Source: Desulfobacterales bacterium (lineage in GTDB: Bacteria > Desulfobacterota > Desulfobacteria > Desulfobacterales > JAFDCJ01). Taken from it: 5,773 bases of DNA. Below are positions 5,101 through 5,773 of the stretch, one piece after another (the stretch's first letter is position 1; every line of letters starts with the position of its first letter). Both the position numbers and the translations under genes were made by a program. The stretch is from NCBI GenBank assembly GCA_020345785.1, contig CP070771.1, positions 1,486,109 through 1,491,881 on the forward strand, in the 5' to 3' direction. Under the pieces are notes generated by a model. That model ran no database searches. It was not told the origin of the DNA and saw only the letters and a list, made by a program, of their open reading frames with translations.

Positions 5101-5616
5101 TCATTTCTCAATCCCAACCCTTGCCTGAACCCCTTTTTCAAAGTAATGCTTTAACGATTTTACTTCTGATACAAGATCTGCCCGTTCAATTATTTCGGGC
5201 GCTGCACCGCGGCCGGTAATCACAAGTTCCACACCGTCCGGCTTTCGCGCAATGATTTCGAGCAATTCATCTAAGGAGAACAGTCCGCAGGCCACGGCCA
5301 CGTTAGCTTCGTCGAGTACGACCAGCTGATGCTCTCCCGCCGCCATGATGGTTTTAATGCGTTGCAGACCCCTGGCGGCGGCTTCAATGTCATCTTTTTG
5401 GGGCTTTCCCCTGACGAAACGGCCGAGTCCGAATTGCTCCAGCACAATCCGGTCTGAAAGCCGTGCCAAGGCCTTAATTTCACTGTATTCCCCCTTTTTG
5501 AGAAACTGGGCGAAGTAGACGGATAATCCGGCCCCGGCTGCCCTTAGCGCCAGGCCCAGGGCGGCCGTCGTTTTACCCTTCCCGTCACCGGTGTAAACTT
5601 GGATGTAGCCCTTCAT
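5101..5616 (-). CDS. cobO: Corrinoid adenosyltransferase CobO (BtuR/CobA family)
   Basis: This enzyme transfers the 5'-deoxyadenosyl group from ATP to cob(I)alamin or cob(I)yrinate diamide, making the adenosylated corrinoid that the next genes use. The 171-residue product from ATG 5616 starts MKGYIQVYTGDGKGKTTAALG, placing the P-loop GDGKGKTT at 10-17. VVLDEANVAVACGLFS (99-114) is the Walker-B-like block. The C-terminal region ELVITGRGAAPEIIERADLV (130-149) and YFEKGVQARVGIE (158-170) are standard for BtuR/CobO. It lacks the roughly 25-residue N-terminal extension of E. coli BtuR, as many bacterial members do. An upstream in-frame ATG at 5754 is rejected: its 46 extra residues are translated repeat of module E (PSIFNLQSSIFNF). 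The ribosome-binding site is weak (GGAAATG, somewhat far from the ATG). It is the first gene of the visible block. Confidence 0.96.
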   Translation of the reverse strand: MKGYIQVYTGDGKGKTTAALGLALRAAGAGLSVYFAQFLKKGEYSEIKALARLSDRIVLEQFGLGRFVRGKPQKDDIEAAARGLQRIKTIMAAGEHQLVVLDEANVAVACGLFSLDELLEIIARKPDGVELVITGRGAAPEIIERADLVSEVKSLKHYFEKGVQARVGIEK

Positions 5617-5654
5617 CGTCGTTTTACATTTCCATAATGTTAGTTCGGACAAGC

Positions 5655-5773
5655 TGAAATTGAAAATTGAAGATTGTAAATTGAATATTGATGGTGGTCG
5701 CTTCGCTCCGTCTTTATTAAAATGGAAAGGATTCCTTAAATATTCAATATTCAATCGAAAATATTCAATCGTT
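5655..5773. repeat. Intergenic heptad-arm inverted repeat, module E (AT-rich subtype, cut by window edge)
   Basis: This member lies upstream of cobO. The left arm (5655-5692) is 7-bp units of the AAATTGA/AGATTGT/ATATTGA type. The box TGGTCGCTTCGCTCCGTCTT (5694-5713) is a relative of the box in modules A and D. The right arm starts at about 5738 with ATTCAAT units and runs off the window. The 12 bp at 5680-5691 are complementary to 5744-5755. The operon promoter should lie in or beyond this element; no convincing -35/-10 pair and no cobalamin riboswitch can be seen in 5617-5773. Confidence 0.75.

Noticed and set aside
5617..5773. Cobalamin riboswitch upstream of cobO.
   Set aside because: No B12-box-like sequence or expected multi-stem layout is visible; the stretch is mostly AT-rich heptad repeat.

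Overview
The window carries a one-directional block of five late-stage cobalamin (vitamin B12) genes, all on the minus strand. In transcription order, from high to low coordinates, they are cobO/btuR (corrinoid adenosyltransferase), cobQ/cbiP (cobyric acid synthase), cobU/cobP (adenosylcobinamide kinase/guanylyltransferase), cobS/cobV (cobalamin synthase) and cbiB (adenosylcobinamide-phosphate synthase). Together they adenosylate the corrin, amidate its side chains, attach the aminopropanol arm, activate it with GTP and join the lower ligand. Every one of the five is intact and carries its family motifs. The usual companions cobT and the threonine-phosphate decarboxylase cobD are not visible here, nor is a cobalamin riboswitch.

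The organism is probably an anaerobic Desulfobacterota (deltaproteobacterial, sulfate-reducer-like) bacterium. I infer this from the late B12 gene set, the mid-range base composition and the style of intergenic repeat. The sequence alone does not settle taxonomy.

The unusual part is between the genes. Four of the five regions that border or separate genes (1-361, 2142-2461, 2987-3253, 4757-5100), plus the region upstream of cobO (5617-5773), each hold one member of a repeat family. Only the 73-bp cobS-cbiB gap lacks one. A complete member is about 145-250 bp. It has a left arm of 7-bp units (such as ATCGAAC or GTCCAAC), a short conserved box (GGCGCTWCGCTTTATCT or a relative), a variable core with smaller hairpins, a right arm of the same units in inverted orientation, and an end resembling TTAGTTTCTTTT..GATCA. 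The two arms of one member share the same sequence flavour, while members differ from each other: three are GAACGTC/GAACATC type, one is ATATCGA type and one is ATATTGA type. This suggests that pairing between the arms is maintained. Other 7-bp families (CTCAGTC and CTGAACC types) are nested in or placed next to these modules.

Layout from left to right: 1-249 repeat module A with a terminator-like hairpin after cbiB; 250-361 GC-rich hairpin-forming spacer; 362-1339 cbiB; 1324-1416 possible small coupled ORF; 1413-2141 cobS; 2213-2433 module B with a nested CTCAGTC inverted repeat; 2462-2986 cobU with a TTG start; 3056-3200 module C; 3254-4756 cobQ; 4791-5040 module D; 5058-5099 CTGAACC-type tract; 5101-5616 cobO; 5655-5773 module E, cut by the window edge.
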